DNA of 64,000 nucleotides from an uncultured Bacteroidota bacterium (GCA_902590705.1 CACIXU010000002.1:62001-126000), one strand, 5' to 3'; counted from the first letter of the stretch, positions 19,675 to 29,186 are shown. Notes: generated by a model not told the origin, from the sequence alone. Made by a program: numbers and translations.

Positions 19675-20997
19675 TTATTCTTTTTGAGATTCAGGTAAAT
19701 AATATAACTCTAGTCTTTGGTTGGGCTTGAGGTAAAGCTGTGCTACTGATTTTATTTCTTCTCTAGTAATGGATTTGTAGAGGTCTAATTCTTTATTAAT
19801 CAAGTCTGTATCTCCGTAAAAAGTGTAATATTCAGCAAGTGAATTTGCAATTCCCTCAATAGTAGAATTAGAATTTACAAAGCTTGATTCAAACTGATTC
19901 TGTAGCTTTTGAAAGTCTTTTTCAGAAATCAATTCGGTTTGAATTTTATTGATCTCTTCACTGATTTCTTCAACTAATGTTTCTAGTTTAGTTACTCCCA
20001 TTGGCAAACTTATAATGACGTTAGTGCTATAATCCTCATTACTAATATTAAATGCCGATACTTCTAATGACATTTTTTTTTCATCAACTAATTTTTTGTA
20101 GAGTTTAGAACTTTTTCCACCACTTAAGTAGGTTGAAATCATATCCAAAACCCTTGCCTCTCTTGAATTCCTTTTAGGAGTTCTATAAGCTAAAAATATA
20201 GCCGGGATTTGAATGTTTGGATCAAAGGCCTTTGCTTTGATTGTTTCATTTATCTCGGGTTCCTTCGGGAATTTTCTTTTAATTTCTTTTCCTTTGGGAA
20301 TTTCTCCAAAGTAATCTAAGATCCATTTTTTAGTTTGAGGGATATCTATATCTCCAGCAATTGTAAGCACTGCATTGTTAGGAATGTAATATTTCTTATT
20401 GAATGCTAAGAATTCATCTAATGTCGCAGAGTCCAGATGTTCCATTTTTCCTATAGTTGTTTGTTTGTAGGGATGAACCTTAAATAAATTAAATTTTACT
20501 TCTTCATTCCACTTTCCGTAAGGACTATTATCATATCTCAAACGCTTTTCTTCCTTGACAACTTCATTTTGAGTGTCTACACCAATTTGATCAATGACAG
20601 GATGAAGCATCCGTTCAGATTCCATCCAAATGGCTAGCTCTAAATTATTTGAGGGGAAATTTTCATAGTAATATGTAAAATCATCTGTTGTATATGCATT
20701 GTTTGAACCACCGTTTCCGGTTACTATGCTAAACCACTTTCCCTTCCCAATATTTTTTGTTCCTTCGAAGAGCAAGTGTTCAAAAAAATGAGCGAATCCA
20801 GTTCTTTCTGGATTTTCGTCTTTTGATCCAACGTGATAAAGAACAGATGTAGTAACAATTGGCACAGATTTGTCTTGGTGTAAAATGACATGAAGGCCAT
20901 TACTAAGATCGTATTCTTCAAAATCTACTTTTTGACTAAATGAAAGAGATACAAACAAAACCATGGGAAAACATGCGCTTAGGTTAAGATTTTTCAT
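19675..20997 (-). CDS. M16-family zinc metallopeptidase, catalytic subunit
   Basis: A 440-residue periplasmic peptidase of the insulinase/pitrilysin family. After a signal peptide (to about residue 21) the inverted zinc motif HFFEH lies at residues 70-74, with the third metal ligand expected in NEVVKEEKR near 145-150. The two M16 halves (about 25-235 and 240-440) form half a clam shell. It is the first gene of a pair with the non-catalytic M16 protein at 17597-19672, two bases apart. Substrates are probably peptides or misfolded exported proteins. Confidence 0.92.
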   Translation of the reverse strand: MKNLNLSACFPMVLFVSLSFSQKVDFEEYDLSNGLHVILHQDKSVPIVTTSVLYHVGSKDENPERTGFAHFFEHLLFEGTKNIGKGKWFSIVTGNGGSNNAYTTDDFTYYYENFPSNNLELAIWMESERMLHPVIDQIGVDTQNEVVKEEKRLRYDNSPYGKWNEEVKFNLFKVHPYKQTTIGKMEHLDSATLDEFLAFNKKYYIPNNAVLTIAGDIDIPQTKKWILDYFGEIPKGKEIKRKFPKEPEINETIKAKAFDPNIQIPAIFLAYRTPKRNSREARVLDMISTYLSGGKSSKLYKKLVDEKKMSLEVSAFNISNEDYSTNVIISLPMGVTKLETLVEEISEEINKIQTELISEKDFQKLQNQFESSFVNSNSTIEGIANSLAEYYTFYGDTDLINKELDLYKSITREEIKSVAQLYLKPNQRLELYYLPESQKE

Positions 20998-21107
20998 TTT
21001 CTAGATCAGGTTATACGTTATTCTCAATTTAATAAAATTACTTTCAAATTATTATTAATTGAGTGTTTTTAACATAAATCAATTAATAAATTAATTTCAA
21101 ATTTTAA

Positions 21108-21115
21108 TACATTTG
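21108..21115 (+). promoter_or_regulatory. -7 box upstream of the 21171 gene
   Basis: TACATTTG is an exact TAnnTTTG, 56 bases before the ATG at 21171. The element at -33 is not evident. Confidence 0.35.
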
Positions 21116-21170
21116 ATTATCAACACTAAATGTTCTTAACAAATTACTAAAAACCATCTAATTACGTAAA

Positions 21171-21824
21171 ATGAAAAACATCTATTTATTCATTCTTTTA
21201 TCAAATCATTTATTATTTGGACAGGCTTTTTCTTTCAGTTCTATCCAAAATGGTAAATCGATTAAACATCGCGTTTTAATGGATGATGAATATATTGTTG
21301 AAACTCAATTTATGTCTAGCTCGAGTCAATTTGTAAAAACTATTGGTGGTTTCTATCAAAAAAGTGGAAACGATATCATTGTTAACCTTGAATTTAATTC
21401 AAATTTTTCAAATGACAGTTTGAAAACTATTTCAATATCTGACCGCAGTGGATGGAAAAAAATTTCTGGTATAACTCTTCCACTTCAGGGTAAATGGCTA
21501 ATGTCAGGTCGTGTTAGAGGAAAAATTGAACGGAGAAGAGATACAAACCAACCCAGAAAAACAATGAAAATACTTGTTGACGGCTACTTTCAATGGATTG
21601 CATTCAATACAAATACTTTTTCCTTCATGGGGACTGGTGGTGGAAGTTATACCGCAGAAAATGGGATATATAAGGAGAATATAGATTATTTTTCAAGAGA
21701 CAATAAAAAAGTGGGTATTTCCTTAAGCTTTAGCTACTTAATAAAAGGTCAAGACTGGCATCACAAAGGATTTAGTAGCAAGGGAGATCCTTTGCATGAA
21801 ATTTGGGCGTTAAGAAATCCATAA
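21171..21824 (+). CDS. secreted protein of unknown function, lipocalin-like appearance
   Basis: A 217-residue protein with a signal peptide (cleavage near LFGQA). The rest alternates short beta-strands (WLMSGRVRGKIERR, MKILVDGYFQWIAFN, FMGTGGGSYTAENGIYKENIDYFSRD), the pattern of an extracytoplasmic lipocalin such as the Bacteroidota DUF4488 group. I do not recognise it with certainty. Only three bases separate its stop from the TTG start of the BASS transporter, so the two are co-transcribed and may share a ligand. Confidence 0.7.
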   Translation: MKNIYLFILLSNHLLFGQAFSFSSIQNGKSIKHRVLMDDEYIVETQFMSSSSQFVKTIGGFYQKSGNDIIVNLEFNSNFSNDSLKTISISDRSGWKKISGITLPLQGKWLMSGRVRGKIERRRDTNQPRKTMKILVDGYFQWIAFNTNTFSFMGTGGGSYTAENGIYKENIDYFSRDNKKVGISLSFSYLIKGQDWHHKGFSSKGDPLHEIWALRNP

Positions 21825-21827
21825 CTA

Positions 21828-22748
21828 TTGAGAATTTTTAACATTATTCCGAGTGCTTTTCCGTGGATTGTTTCATCAGGTTCTTTATTAGCAATAATTT
21901 ACCCACCCATATTCACATGGTTCTCAGGTAATCTTATAACTTTAGGTTTAGGAGGTATTATGTTAGGAATGGGCTTAACACTCCGTCTTTCAGATTTCCA
22001 TCAGGTAAATCAAACCCCATCTTGGCTTTTGATGGGATTTTTTCTTCAGTTTACTGTAATGCCCTTTTTTGGGTGGCTGTTGGGTTATATATTCAATTTA
22101 CCTCCTTTTTTTGCTGTTGGTTTAATTTTGGTTTCAAGCTGTCCAGGGGGGACTGCTTCTAATGTAATTGTATTTTTATCTAAATCCAATCTTGCACTTT
22201 CAGTTACTATGACAACTATTTCTACAATTGCAGCAATAGTAATGACTCCACTTTTAACTAGCAATCTTTCAGGAAATGCAATTGATGTTGATGCTATAGG
22301 ACTTTTTTATAGTACTATAAAGGTGGTTTTAATCCCAGTTATAATAGGTGTATTCATAAATTCTAAATTCCCAAAGTACACTGAGAGTATAAAGTTTTAT
22401 TCTCCTTCATTTGCAGTAATTTTAATTACATTGATTGTTGGAAGTATTATTGGTCAAGGGAAGCAAATTATTCTCAGTTCAGGATTTTCACTATTATTAG
22501 CCATTATGAGCCTTCACCTAATTGGATTTGTTCTCGGTTATTTTTTTAGTAAAATACTACTTAAAAATGAAGCAGTTAGTAGAACGATTTCAATAGAGGT
22601 TGGGATGCAAAATTCAGGTCTAGGAGTTGTTTTGGCTAAAGAGAATTTCTTAAATCCTGCAGTGGCTATTCCCTCTGCAATATCTAGCTTAGTTCATTCT
22701 TTGTATGGAAGTATTTTTGTGGTACTTTTCAGAAAAAAAAACAAATAA
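21828..22748 (+). CDS. bile acid:sodium symporter (BASS) family transporter
   Basis: A 306-residue inner-membrane protein with about ten hydrophobic segments. It has the BASS signatures LGMGLTLRLSDF near residue 44, VGLILVSSCPGGTASNVIVFLSKSNLALSV near 97-126, and SIEVGMQNSGLGVVLA near 250-265. Family members carry out sodium-coupled uptake of organic acids such as pyruvate, pantothenate or bile acids; the substrate here is unknown. The start is TTG at 21828. It is directly downstream of a secreted lipocalin-like protein, which may deliver or sense the same compound. Confidence 0.9.
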   Translation: MRIFNIIPSAFPWIVSSGSLLAIIYPPIFTWFSGNLITLGLGGIMLGMGLTLRLSDFHQVNQTPSWLLMGFFLQFTVMPFFGWLLGYIFNLPPFFAVGLILVSSCPGGTASNVIVFLSKSNLALSVTMTTISTIAAIVMTPLLTSNLSGNAIDVDAIGLFYSTIKVVLIPVIIGVFINSKFPKYTESIKFYSPSFAVILITLIVGSIIGQGKQIILSSGFSLLLAIMSLHLIGFVLGYFFSKILLKNEAVSRTISIEVGMQNSGLGVVLAKENFLNPAVAIPSAISSLVHSLYGSIFVVLFRKKNK

Positions 22749-22799
22749 CCTATTATTTAATGATTTTCGTTTTTTGTTTAAATGTAAAATTTTAACAAG

Positions 22800-22830
22800 T
22801 TGCGATCATAAAATAAATATTGTTAATTTG
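22800..22830 (+). promoter_or_regulatory. candidate promoter of the SET-domain gene
   Basis: TTG at 22800-22802 and TTAATTTG at 22823-22830 (7 of 8 to TAnnTTTG) are 20 bases apart, the spacing expected for flavobacterial promoters. It lies 66 bases before the ATG at 22896. Confidence 0.4.
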
Positions 22831-22895
22831 TTGAAGGAATTAATTATACTGTAAAATCCCAAATCATTAGATTTATTATTTAAAAAACAAGAGAG

Positions 22896-23273
22896 ATGAC
22901 AGCAATGATAAAAAAAACATCTTGGCGCCCCTTACCTGATTTTCTTACCATTAAAGAAAGTAAAATTGAAGGTTTAGGAGTCTTTGCAAAACGTGATTTA
23001 CCTGAAGGGTTTGATTTAGGAATCTCTCATATATTTGACGAGCGTTTTCCAGATGGTTATATTCGCTTACCTCTAGGAGGATTCATTAATCATCACGAAA
23101 TTCCAAACTGCAATGCTATTATATCAGAACAGGACCAGCAAATGGGAAAGTTGAGACATATCCGAATTCAAGTTAAAAAAACCATCACAAAGGGACAAGA
23201 AATTACTATAAGGTATATTATAAATCAATTAGAAGATCCAAACTGGGAGTTTGAGTACGAGATTTCACAATAA
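22896..23273 (+). CDS. small SET domain protein
   Basis: A 125-residue protein that is almost wholly a SET fold, as in lysine methyltransferases. SKIEGLGVFAKRDLPEG (about 20-36) is the N-SET glycine-rich strand, GGFINHHEIPNC (about 65-76) is the SAM-binding NHxxxPN motif, and KKTITKGQEITIRY (about 98-111) is the C-terminal segment, in which the usual Tyr-Asp end is RY-Ile. No pre-SET or post-SET zinc region exists. ATG at 22896 or 22908 could start it. It is monocistronic. The target protein is unknown, and activity is an inference. Confidence 0.85.
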   Translation: MTAMIKKTSWRPLPDFLTIKESKIEGLGVFAKRDLPEGFDLGISHIFDERFPDGYIRLPLGGFINHHEIPNCNAIISEQDQQMGKLRHIRIQVKKTITKGQEITIRYIINQLEDPNWEFEYEISQ

Positions 23274-23301
23274 GATTGCTTATTCTATTTTAAAATGAAT
23301 T

Positions 23302-23336
23302 AAAAAACCCGCTAAGGCTAAATGATTCTTAACGGG
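23302..23336 (-). terminator. intrinsic terminator for the GT9 gene
   Basis: On the minus strand the stem CCCGTTAAG/CTTAGCGGG (one mismatch) is followed by six T. It lies about 115 bases beyond the stop of the glycosyltransferase at 23450. Confidence 0.6.
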
Positions 23337-23449
23337 CTAAACCAAATTAAACAAACAAAAATGTAGTCTATTACAAATGTGCATTACAAAATTAGCATTC
23401 AAACTGTTAAGAAATTCCCAACGAAGGTTAAATACTAGTTAAAAAATCA

Positions 23450-24508
23450 TTATAATTCTTTTAGAAAATTTATCCACTTTTGTTTAAAAAGCTTTGGTTC
23501 TAGTTTTAAATACAATGTTTTTATGCGGGCAGTTTTTTTTATTATGTTTTTGTTTTTAAAATCAATAATCTCTGGAAAGTAATCTGCTAGGTGTACTGCC
23601 ATGGTTTTATTTTTTACTTCTGTATGCCACCCATAGGGATTAATTATCGGTGAGAAAATAGCAAATGTAGGTTTTGATAATCCCTTTGCGATGTTAATTG
23701 CACCTCCCTCATTACCAATAACCGCTTGACATTGTGAAACTGTAACGATGTAATCTCGCAATGAATTAGGGGTTAAACTACTCTGAATTGCTTTTTTTGT
23801 TTTGGGCTTAAGCATTTTAATCAGTCGATTAATTTCCATTTTTTGATTTGGCATATAATTCAAAATCATAGGAGCATTAGTAGTTTCAAAAGCCATTTCA
23901 ATTAGTAGTGCTAGATATTCAATTGGGTAGGTTTTATTTTTTCCACTTCCCATAGCAATTATCATTATTGGATTTTTATTCCCCTTAAGTTCCAAATCAA
24001 ACTTCTTAGCGATTTCTTTTTCTTCATTTTGAGTTAAGTGAATTTGAAAATCAGTTGTATTTATGCTATCTCCCAGAATAGGATCCAACAATTGTAAACG
24101 ATGGAGTATTGAGAGTTGTAATTTTTGATTGGAACTTTTGATTCGTTTTATAGGCATATTATAAATAAAGTCTGTATAGAATTTTGAAAATCCTATTTTA
24201 GTTTTGGCCCGTGCAAAAATTGTTATAAGTATACTTTCTAACTTTCCATAAGCATCAATAACATAGTCATATCTTTTATTTCTAAAGCTCTTAATAAACT
24301 TAATTAGCCCCAATTTATCATTTTTAAAAGTGTCTTGAAAAACTATAATATTATCGATATAGGGGTTATTTTCTAGAACACCAAGGGTGTGATTATTGGC
24401 AACAAAGTCAATTTTAATTTTAGGGTTCCAAATTTTTAAATTTTTACAAATAAGGGTACTCAGAAGTACATCTCCAATCATTTTTTGTTGAATAACAAGT
24501 ACTTCCAT
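23450..24508 (-). CDS. glycosyltransferase family 9 protein (heptosyltransferase-like)
   Basis: A 352-residue GT-B enzyme of the GT9 family, which transfers heptose or similar sugars to lipid A core in the cytoplasm. The start MEVLVIQQKMIGDVLLSTLICKNL matches the family's IGDxxLS opening. The donor-binding half has MIIAMGSGKNKTYPIEYLALLIE near residue 186 and the conserved GNEGGAINIAKGLSKPTFAIFSP near 261-283. It diverges from a GT4 gene 117 bases away; both suggest a small lipopolysaccharide or surface glycan locus. The donor sugar is unknown. Confidence 0.88.
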   Translation of the reverse strand: MEVLVIQQKMIGDVLLSTLICKNLKIWNPKIKIDFVANNHTLGVLENNPYIDNIIVFQDTFKNDKLGLIKFIKSFRNKRYDYVIDAYGKLESILITIFARAKTKIGFSKFYTDFIYNMPIKRIKSSNQKLQLSILHRLQLLDPILGDSINTTDFQIHLTQNEEKEIAKKFDLELKGNKNPIMIIAMGSGKNKTYPIEYLALLIEMAFETTNAPMILNYMPNQKMEINRLIKMLKPKTKKAIQSSLTPNSLRDYIVTVSQCQAVIGNEGGAINIAKGLSKPTFAIFSPIINPYGWHTEVKNKTMAVHLADYFPEIIDFKNKNIIKKTARIKTLYLKLEPKLFKQKWINFLKEL

Positions 24509-24625
24509 AAAGATTTTTAATTATAATTAGATAATTGAAAGCAAATCAATTTTTTAATATTAAAGAACAAAGGTTTTTAAAAAAAGTGATTAATTAAATT
24601 ATTAGGTTATTTTTTTTAATCTTGT

Positions 24626-25726
24626 GTGAAATTCATTTATCAATTGAACTCGTTTTGTTTTTTTAATAGTGTAATGGAATGGGGTGGAGGAGAAAAATGG
24701 CATTTGGAAATGGCAAATCATCTTCATTCTAAAGGGAATTCTGTCTTTATAATTACACAACCAGGGTCTGCTCTAGGCAAACGAGCAATTGGTTTAGGAA
24801 TTTCTGTCCATTATCTTAAATTGAATAACCTTAGTATTTTAAATCCATTTAAAATCATTTCTTTAGTAAGGCTTTTAAAAACACAACAGGTTGAAAGCAT
24901 TATTTTAAATCTTTCAAGAGATTTAAAATGCGGGGGTATTGCCGCCAAAATTGCTGGAGTAAATAAGATAATTTTTAGAAAAGGTAGTGACCGCCCTGTA
25001 AGAAATTACATCATTAATCGCCTTTTGTATCAAAAGGTTGTAACGGGTATTTTGACAAATTCCAATGCTACTAAAAATACAATTTTATCGAACGGAGTAT
25101 CACTTGTTTCACCAGATAAAATAACGGTGATTCCAAATGGAATTGATACTCTATCCTTTATTGATAGACCTTTCAATTGTGTTAGGGAAAAGAATGGTGG
25201 ATTATTTACAATAGCTGCTCTGGGAAGATTGGAGCCCCAAAAGAATTTTGAATTTTTAATTCTTGTTGCAAAAGAATTGAAAAAACGTCATATTTCGTTT
25301 AGAATTTTAATAGGAGGTAAAGGGACTCAGGAAAAGTTTTTAAGATCATTAGTATCAGAAAATAATTTAGAAAAGGAAATTGAATTTTTGGGATTTTTTG
25401 AAAACCCGAAAGACTTATTAATGTCTGCAGATATTTTTTTGTTACCCTCATTATGGGAGGGTTTTGGTTATGTAGTAGCAGAGGCTTCTTTGTCTTGTCT
25501 GCCAGTTATTGCATTTGATATTAGTAGTAATGCTGAGTTGATAGATAAATCTACTGGTTTTCTAACTGAGCCTCACAAAGTAAAACCCTTTAGTGATAAG
25601 ATAGAATACCTGTATTTAAACCCTAAAGAGAGAATTGCTATTGGCAAAGCAGGACAAGCATTTGTTAGGAAAAATTTTGATTCGAAGCTTATTTTTCAAT
25701 GCATTGAGGAATATTTATTATCATAA
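24626..25726 (+). CDS. glycosyltransferase family 4 protein
   Basis: A 366-residue GT-B glycosyltransferase. The N-terminal acceptor domain opens with a MEWGGGEKWHLEMANHL segment, and the GT4 domain has VIPNGIDT, ALGRLEPQKNFEFLI near 195 and the EX7E region LLPSLWEGFGYVVAEASL near 273-290. The start is GTG at 24626, which gives the normal first beta strand; the ATG 48 bases further in would remove it. It probably adds a sugar to a surface glycan or lipopolysaccharide on the cytoplasmic face. It diverges from the GT9 gene and converges on a PHP gene 22 bases away. Confidence 0.87.
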   Translation: MKFIYQLNSFCFFNSVMEWGGGEKWHLEMANHLHSKGNSVFIITQPGSALGKRAIGLGISVHYLKLNNLSILNPFKIISLVRLLKTQQVESIILNLSRDLKCGGIAAKIAGVNKIIFRKGSDRPVRNYIINRLLYQKVVTGILTNSNATKNTILSNGVSLVSPDKITVIPNGIDTLSFIDRPFNCVREKNGGLFTIAALGRLEPQKNFEFLILVAKELKKRHISFRILIGGKGTQEKFLRSLVSENNLEKEIEFLGFFENPKDLLMSADIFLLPSLWEGFGYVVAEASLSCLPVIAFDISSNAELIDKSTGFLTEPHKVKPFSDKIEYLYLNPKERIAIGKAGQAFVRKNFDSKLIFQCIEEYLLS

Positions 25727-25748
25727 TTTTAATTAGCAAAAAATATTT

Positions 25749-26849
25749 TTAATCACTAACAAGTGTTAAATTAAGGTGTTTTTTAGCACCAACTATAGCA
25801 TTTAGAACCTCAAATGGCAATAGTAAAGATTTCTTTCTAGATAAAGTTTTTACTTGTAGTATTTTCTCCTTGTATGGAGGTATTATAAAAACACTTCCAT
25901 CCTCATGAAAAGTATATTTTCCAGTATATTTTAAATTTAAAGGGTTAGCAGATAAATTTTTTAAAATAATTTTTCCAATAATCTCATTTTTCTCGTAAGT
26001 AATACTTGAAACAGAAATATTTGCCTTTAATAATTTTAAAAGATTTTCTTCTTTTCCAATCATTAAATCTTTAAACCACACAATTGTTTTTCCTTCGAAA
26101 AGGGCTTTTTTAATATGTTTAGATTCATTCTTTTCGCTAAGAACAAAAGTAATTGGTCTATGTCCTCCCTCAGGAATTTTGAATTTCCAGTCTGCTATTC
26201 CATGAATATCAGAGGTTCCTAAAATAGTAAGATTATTCTCTAAAGCAATTGTTATTGCTTCATCAGAAAAAATAGTTTCATTAGCAACTTCGATTCCATG
26301 AATAAGCCCTTTCCCAATTAACTCCTCATGTAAGGGATCTAATTTTGCTATTCCATCTGGTCTTTGACGAGCCCAATTTGGATGATTCCAGAAAACAAAA
26401 GCATTTTGCTTATTAGCCTCAATTATTCCAGCAGAGACGTCGTCTGGAAATAAAAGCTTATTCACGTCTTGGACGAAAACCGCATTTATATGTCCCGGAG
26501 GCATTGATCTGGTGATTTCTGCTCCTCTTATTACCGAAAGTGGTTTTTTCGTTGCTGCAGCATTGGCGATGTCAAATGATCTATTCCTATCGGGATGAGG
26601 AATATCTGATTTATGTGGTTGGTACTCCAAATGGTCAGTAATAGATATTAAATCAAGACCTTCTCTAATTGCTTCTGAGACCCTTATATCTGGCCAGACA
26701 GAACCATCTGAAAATACAGTGTGAATGTGTAAATCCGTACTAATTAATTCATAGTTAGGCGGAGAAACAAAAAAGGATTTATTTTGAGCGTTAACTAATA
26801 CACCAAAAAAAAGGGGTACGAGAAATCTTAACTGATGCTTAAAATTCAT
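25749..26849 (-). CDS. secreted PHP-domain phosphoesterase (Sb-PDE-like)
   Basis: A 366-residue exported PHP-fold metal-dependent phosphoesterase. A signal peptide (cleavage near NAQ, residue 22) is followed by the metal motif DLHIHTVFSDG with His41 and His43, ITDHLEYQPH near 71-79, RGAEIT near 108, NHPNWAR and GTSDIHG near 210. This architecture matches Bacteroidota proteins named Sb-PDE family phosphodiesterases. The C-terminal 100 residues form a beta-rich domain. It could release phosphate from diesters or sugar phosphates in the periplasm. It is the first gene of the carbohydrate region as I define it, but its link to that region rests on position only. Confidence 0.82.
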   Translation of the reverse strand: MNFKHQLRFLVPLFFGVLVNAQNKSFFVSPPNYELISTDLHIHTVFSDGSVWPDIRVSEAIREGLDLISITDHLEYQPHKSDIPHPDRNRSFDIANAAATKKPLSVIRGAEITRSMPPGHINAVFVQDVNKLLFPDDVSAGIIEANKQNAFVFWNHPNWARQRPDGIAKLDPLHEELIGKGLIHGIEVANETIFSDEAITIALENNLTILGTSDIHGIADWKFKIPEGGHRPITFVLSEKNESKHIKKALFEGKTIVWFKDLMIGKEENLLKLLKANISVSSITYEKNEIIGKIILKNLSANPLNLKYTGKYTFHEDGSVFIIPPYKEKILQVKTLSRKKSLLLPFEVLNAIVGAKKHLNLTLVSD

Positions 26850-27170
26850 AATATTTTTTACTAGTCATTTAAATCATGAAATAATGTATACACGGAAGTA
26901 TCCAAAACCTCTTTGTAATCATACTCCATTTCGTAAGTATCTTGGTAACTTATTTTTTTTTTACAAAAACTTATAAATTATTTTCTAATAATATACTCAA
27001 TTTTTTTTTGAATATTCGAATTGTTTAATAGACAAATTTTGTAATGGTCAATGTCGATTTTCATTTTTTTATTTAAAAAAAAAAACTGTTGTTAAGCAAA
27101 AATTAAATCATTTTTAAGTAAATGTTTCTCTATCAACAATCTATAAACAAAACTGTAAGAAAAAACCTTT
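26850..27170. other. AT-rich intergenic region without genes
   Basis: The 321 bases between the PHP gene and the cupin gene contain several A or T runs of eight to eleven bases and no credible reading frame. They should hold the promoter of the PHP gene and the end of the cupin transcript, but I find no clear promoter box or GC-rich hairpin. Confidence 0.6.
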
Positions 27171-27653
27171 TTATCGTCCAAAGTCATCCTGTACTCGGAC
27201 AATATCCTCTTCATCTGAGGGGCGATCAGGATCGGTATGTAGCCATATTTCAGCTATAAGCCCCTGTTTTTTTAGACCAATTAGTCGATGCCGTTCACCT
27301 TGTTTAAGGTGAATTTGATCTCCTTCTTTAAAAGTTTCCATGGGATTTTGGTAATCATTATTAGATCTAATAATTCCAACCTCTCCACTATAAATCCTCC
27401 ATATTTCAGCCCTTCTATGGTGATATTGCCATGATAATCTTGAATTAGAATTGACAATTAAAATTTTAGGGCTCAATTTTCCAGAAATTTTTAAATCAAC
27501 TAATGAGATATTATCAAAGAATTGGTCTGCAAATTTTTCAGCTTGGTTTTCATCAATCACTAAGAATCCTCCCCAAGGTCTTTTAAAATCATAATTAGTC
27601 ACGTTGTAACCAAAGGACTCGATATGCTTTTTTATTTTGAGGAAGCTTTCCAT
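27171..27653 (-). CDS. cupin protein, type II phosphomannose isomerase-like
   Basis: A single-domain cupin of about 160 residues resembling the C-terminal half of type II mannose-6-phosphate isomerases. The motifs are RPWGGFLVID near residue 25, the first cupin motif WQYHHRRAEIWRIYSGEVGII near 74-95 and GDQIHLKQGERHRLIG near 112-127, giving metal-binding His residues. The ATG at 27651-27653 is preferred to an in-frame TTG nine bases upstream. It probably isomerises or binds a phosphosugar; homologues are often annotated phosphoheptose isomerase. It lies downstream of a Gfo/Idh/MocA gene on the same strand. Confidence 0.8.
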   Translation of the reverse strand: MESFLKIKKHIESFGYNVTNYDFKRPWGGFLVIDENQAEKFADQFFDNISLVDLKISGKLSPKILIVNSNSRLSWQYHHRRAEIWRIYSGEVGIIRSNNDYQNPMETFKEGDQIHLKQGERHRLIGLKKQGLIAEIWLHTDPDRPSDEEDIVRVQDDFGR

Positions 27654-27719
27654 CTTAATCAAAAAAATAGGAGCGATAATTATTTTACCGCCCCTTTTGG
27701 TTTAATTATTTTAAATTAT

Positions 27720-29186
27720 CTAAATCGGTAGTTCCCAACCCTCGCGGTACTTTTTGGAAACAAATTCATTTGCCTCGTCTAGATTTGTAATTTTCATATT
27801 TTCACCATCCCAAAGCAATTTCTTTCTTCCGAAATAGTCCATTTCATCTCTACCATTTCTTTTTGTACGAATTTTCTTTCTCAAATCTCGACTTCTAAGA
27901 GCCAAATTACCCATGATAACGGTCTCAGTAAATGGTCCAGAATAATCGAATGAGGATGTAAGATTTTTATGCTCCTTAGAGTTAAATCCAGCTTTACAGG
28001 CTTCAGTCCAAGTTGAAGCATGAACAATGTTTACGTTTGGTTGATTGCTAGTACTAAAAACAACTGGTTCTTCGCCTTTTATGTATAAAGTAGGATTGTT
28101 AGCATATATTTCAGCAGTAATGACTCCCTTTGCACCAACCATCATAATACCCGATGAATCTCCCTTGTCATAATTCATTATAAATTCTTCTTTAATCTCC
28201 TCAGGAATTGTAGGAGTAAGACCACCATCCATCCAGATAAGTTTTATTCCATCTTTATTGTGAGGAGAATTTTTGTATTCAATTGTGACCATAGATGATA
28301 TTGGACATCCAGTTGGTGTATATTCTGGCACCCACATTTTTCTAAAAACATTTGTTGCAGTACATTCAACACTACTTGGATATCCAAGTTTAAGAGTTTT
28401 ATATGGAGCATCGAGTGTGTGGCAACCAATGTCCCCTAATGCACCTGTTCCGTATTCCCAAAACCCTCTCCAGTCAAAGGGGTGTAAACCAGGGGAATAA
28501 GGCTTTTTTCTTGCAGTTCCTAACCACAAATCCCAGTCAAGAGTTTTTGGTTTTTCTGATGGATTTGCATTAGGATGCTCAACTCCCTGAGGCCATACGG
28601 GTCGATTGGTCCAGGCATAAATTGTATGTACTTTTCCGATTTTATCTTTATCAATCCATTCTTGTATTTTAGGAACTCCAATACTTGAACCTCCTTGGTT
28701 TCCCATTTGAGTGACGATTCTATTTTTTTGAGCCGTCTGGTTCAAAAGTCTAGCCTCAGCAATAGTATGAGTCAATGGCTTTTGAACATATAAATGAATA
28801 CCTCTATTCATGCAATCATATGCGATTCTAGCATGATTATGGTCGGGTGTTGAAATTGTTATGGCATCAATATTTTTCTCCTTATCAAGCATTTCTCGGT
28901 AGTCTAAGTATTTATTTACTCGAGGGTGAGCTTTATAACTACTTTCTGCTCTTGCTGGGTCTACATCACATAATGCGACAACCCTATTTTTCCCATTCTG
29001 ATATGCATTTTCAATATCAGACCTACCTTTTCCACCTGATCCAACTGCAGCTAAAGCTAACTGATCACTTGGAGCGGTATAAGCTGCTCCACCAAGGACA
29101 TGTCGGGGAACAATGAAAACACCCGTTCCAATTATTCCAGACTTCTTTAAAAAATTTCTTCGAGATTTGGATTTTTTATTATGCAT
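27720..29186 (-). CDS. Tat-exported Gfo/Idh/MocA family oxidoreductase
   Basis: A 488-residue NAD(P)-dependent oxidoreductase with a twin-arginine signal (SRRNFLKKSGIIGTGVF). The Rossmann domain (about 40-165) has AAVGSGGKGRSD and YVQKPLTHTI, where Gln replaces Glu of the usual EKP motif. The substrate domain includes DIGCHTLDAPY near 257. Tat export implies folding with a nucleotide cofactor before transport to the periplasm. Family members oxidise or reduce sugars, inositols or glycosides, some at C3 to give 3-keto-glycosides. The cupin gene follows on the same strand, 67 bases downstream. A second family member is at 52419. Confidence 0.9.
   Translation of the reverse strand: MHNKKSKSRRNFLKKSGIIGTGVFIVPRHVLGGAAYTAPSDQLALAAVGSGGKGRSDIENAYQNGKNRVVALCDVDPARAESSYKAHPRVNKYLDYREMLDKEKNIDAITISTPDHNHARIAYDCMNRGIHLYVQKPLTHTIAEARLLNQTAQKNRIVTQMGNQGGSSIGVPKIQEWIDKDKIGKVHTIYAWTNRPVWPQGVEHPNANPSEKPKTLDWDLWLGTARKKPYSPGLHPFDWRGFWEYGTGALGDIGCHTLDAPYKTLKLGYPSSVECTATNVFRKMWVPEYTPTGCPISSMVTIEYKNSPHNKDGIKLIWMDGGLTPTIPEEIKEEFIMNYDKGDSSGIMMVGAKGVITAEIYANNPTLYIKGEEPVVFSTSNQPNVNIVHASTWTEACKAGFNSKEHKNLTSSFDYSGPFTETVIMGNLALRSRDLRKKIRTKRNGRDEMDYFGRKKLLWDGENMKITNLDEANEFVSKKYREGWELPI

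Noticed and set aside
26930-27080. Long A and T runs as a regulatory element
   Set aside because: Homopolymers of this type occur in many gaps of this AT-rich sequence and show no paired or repeated structure.
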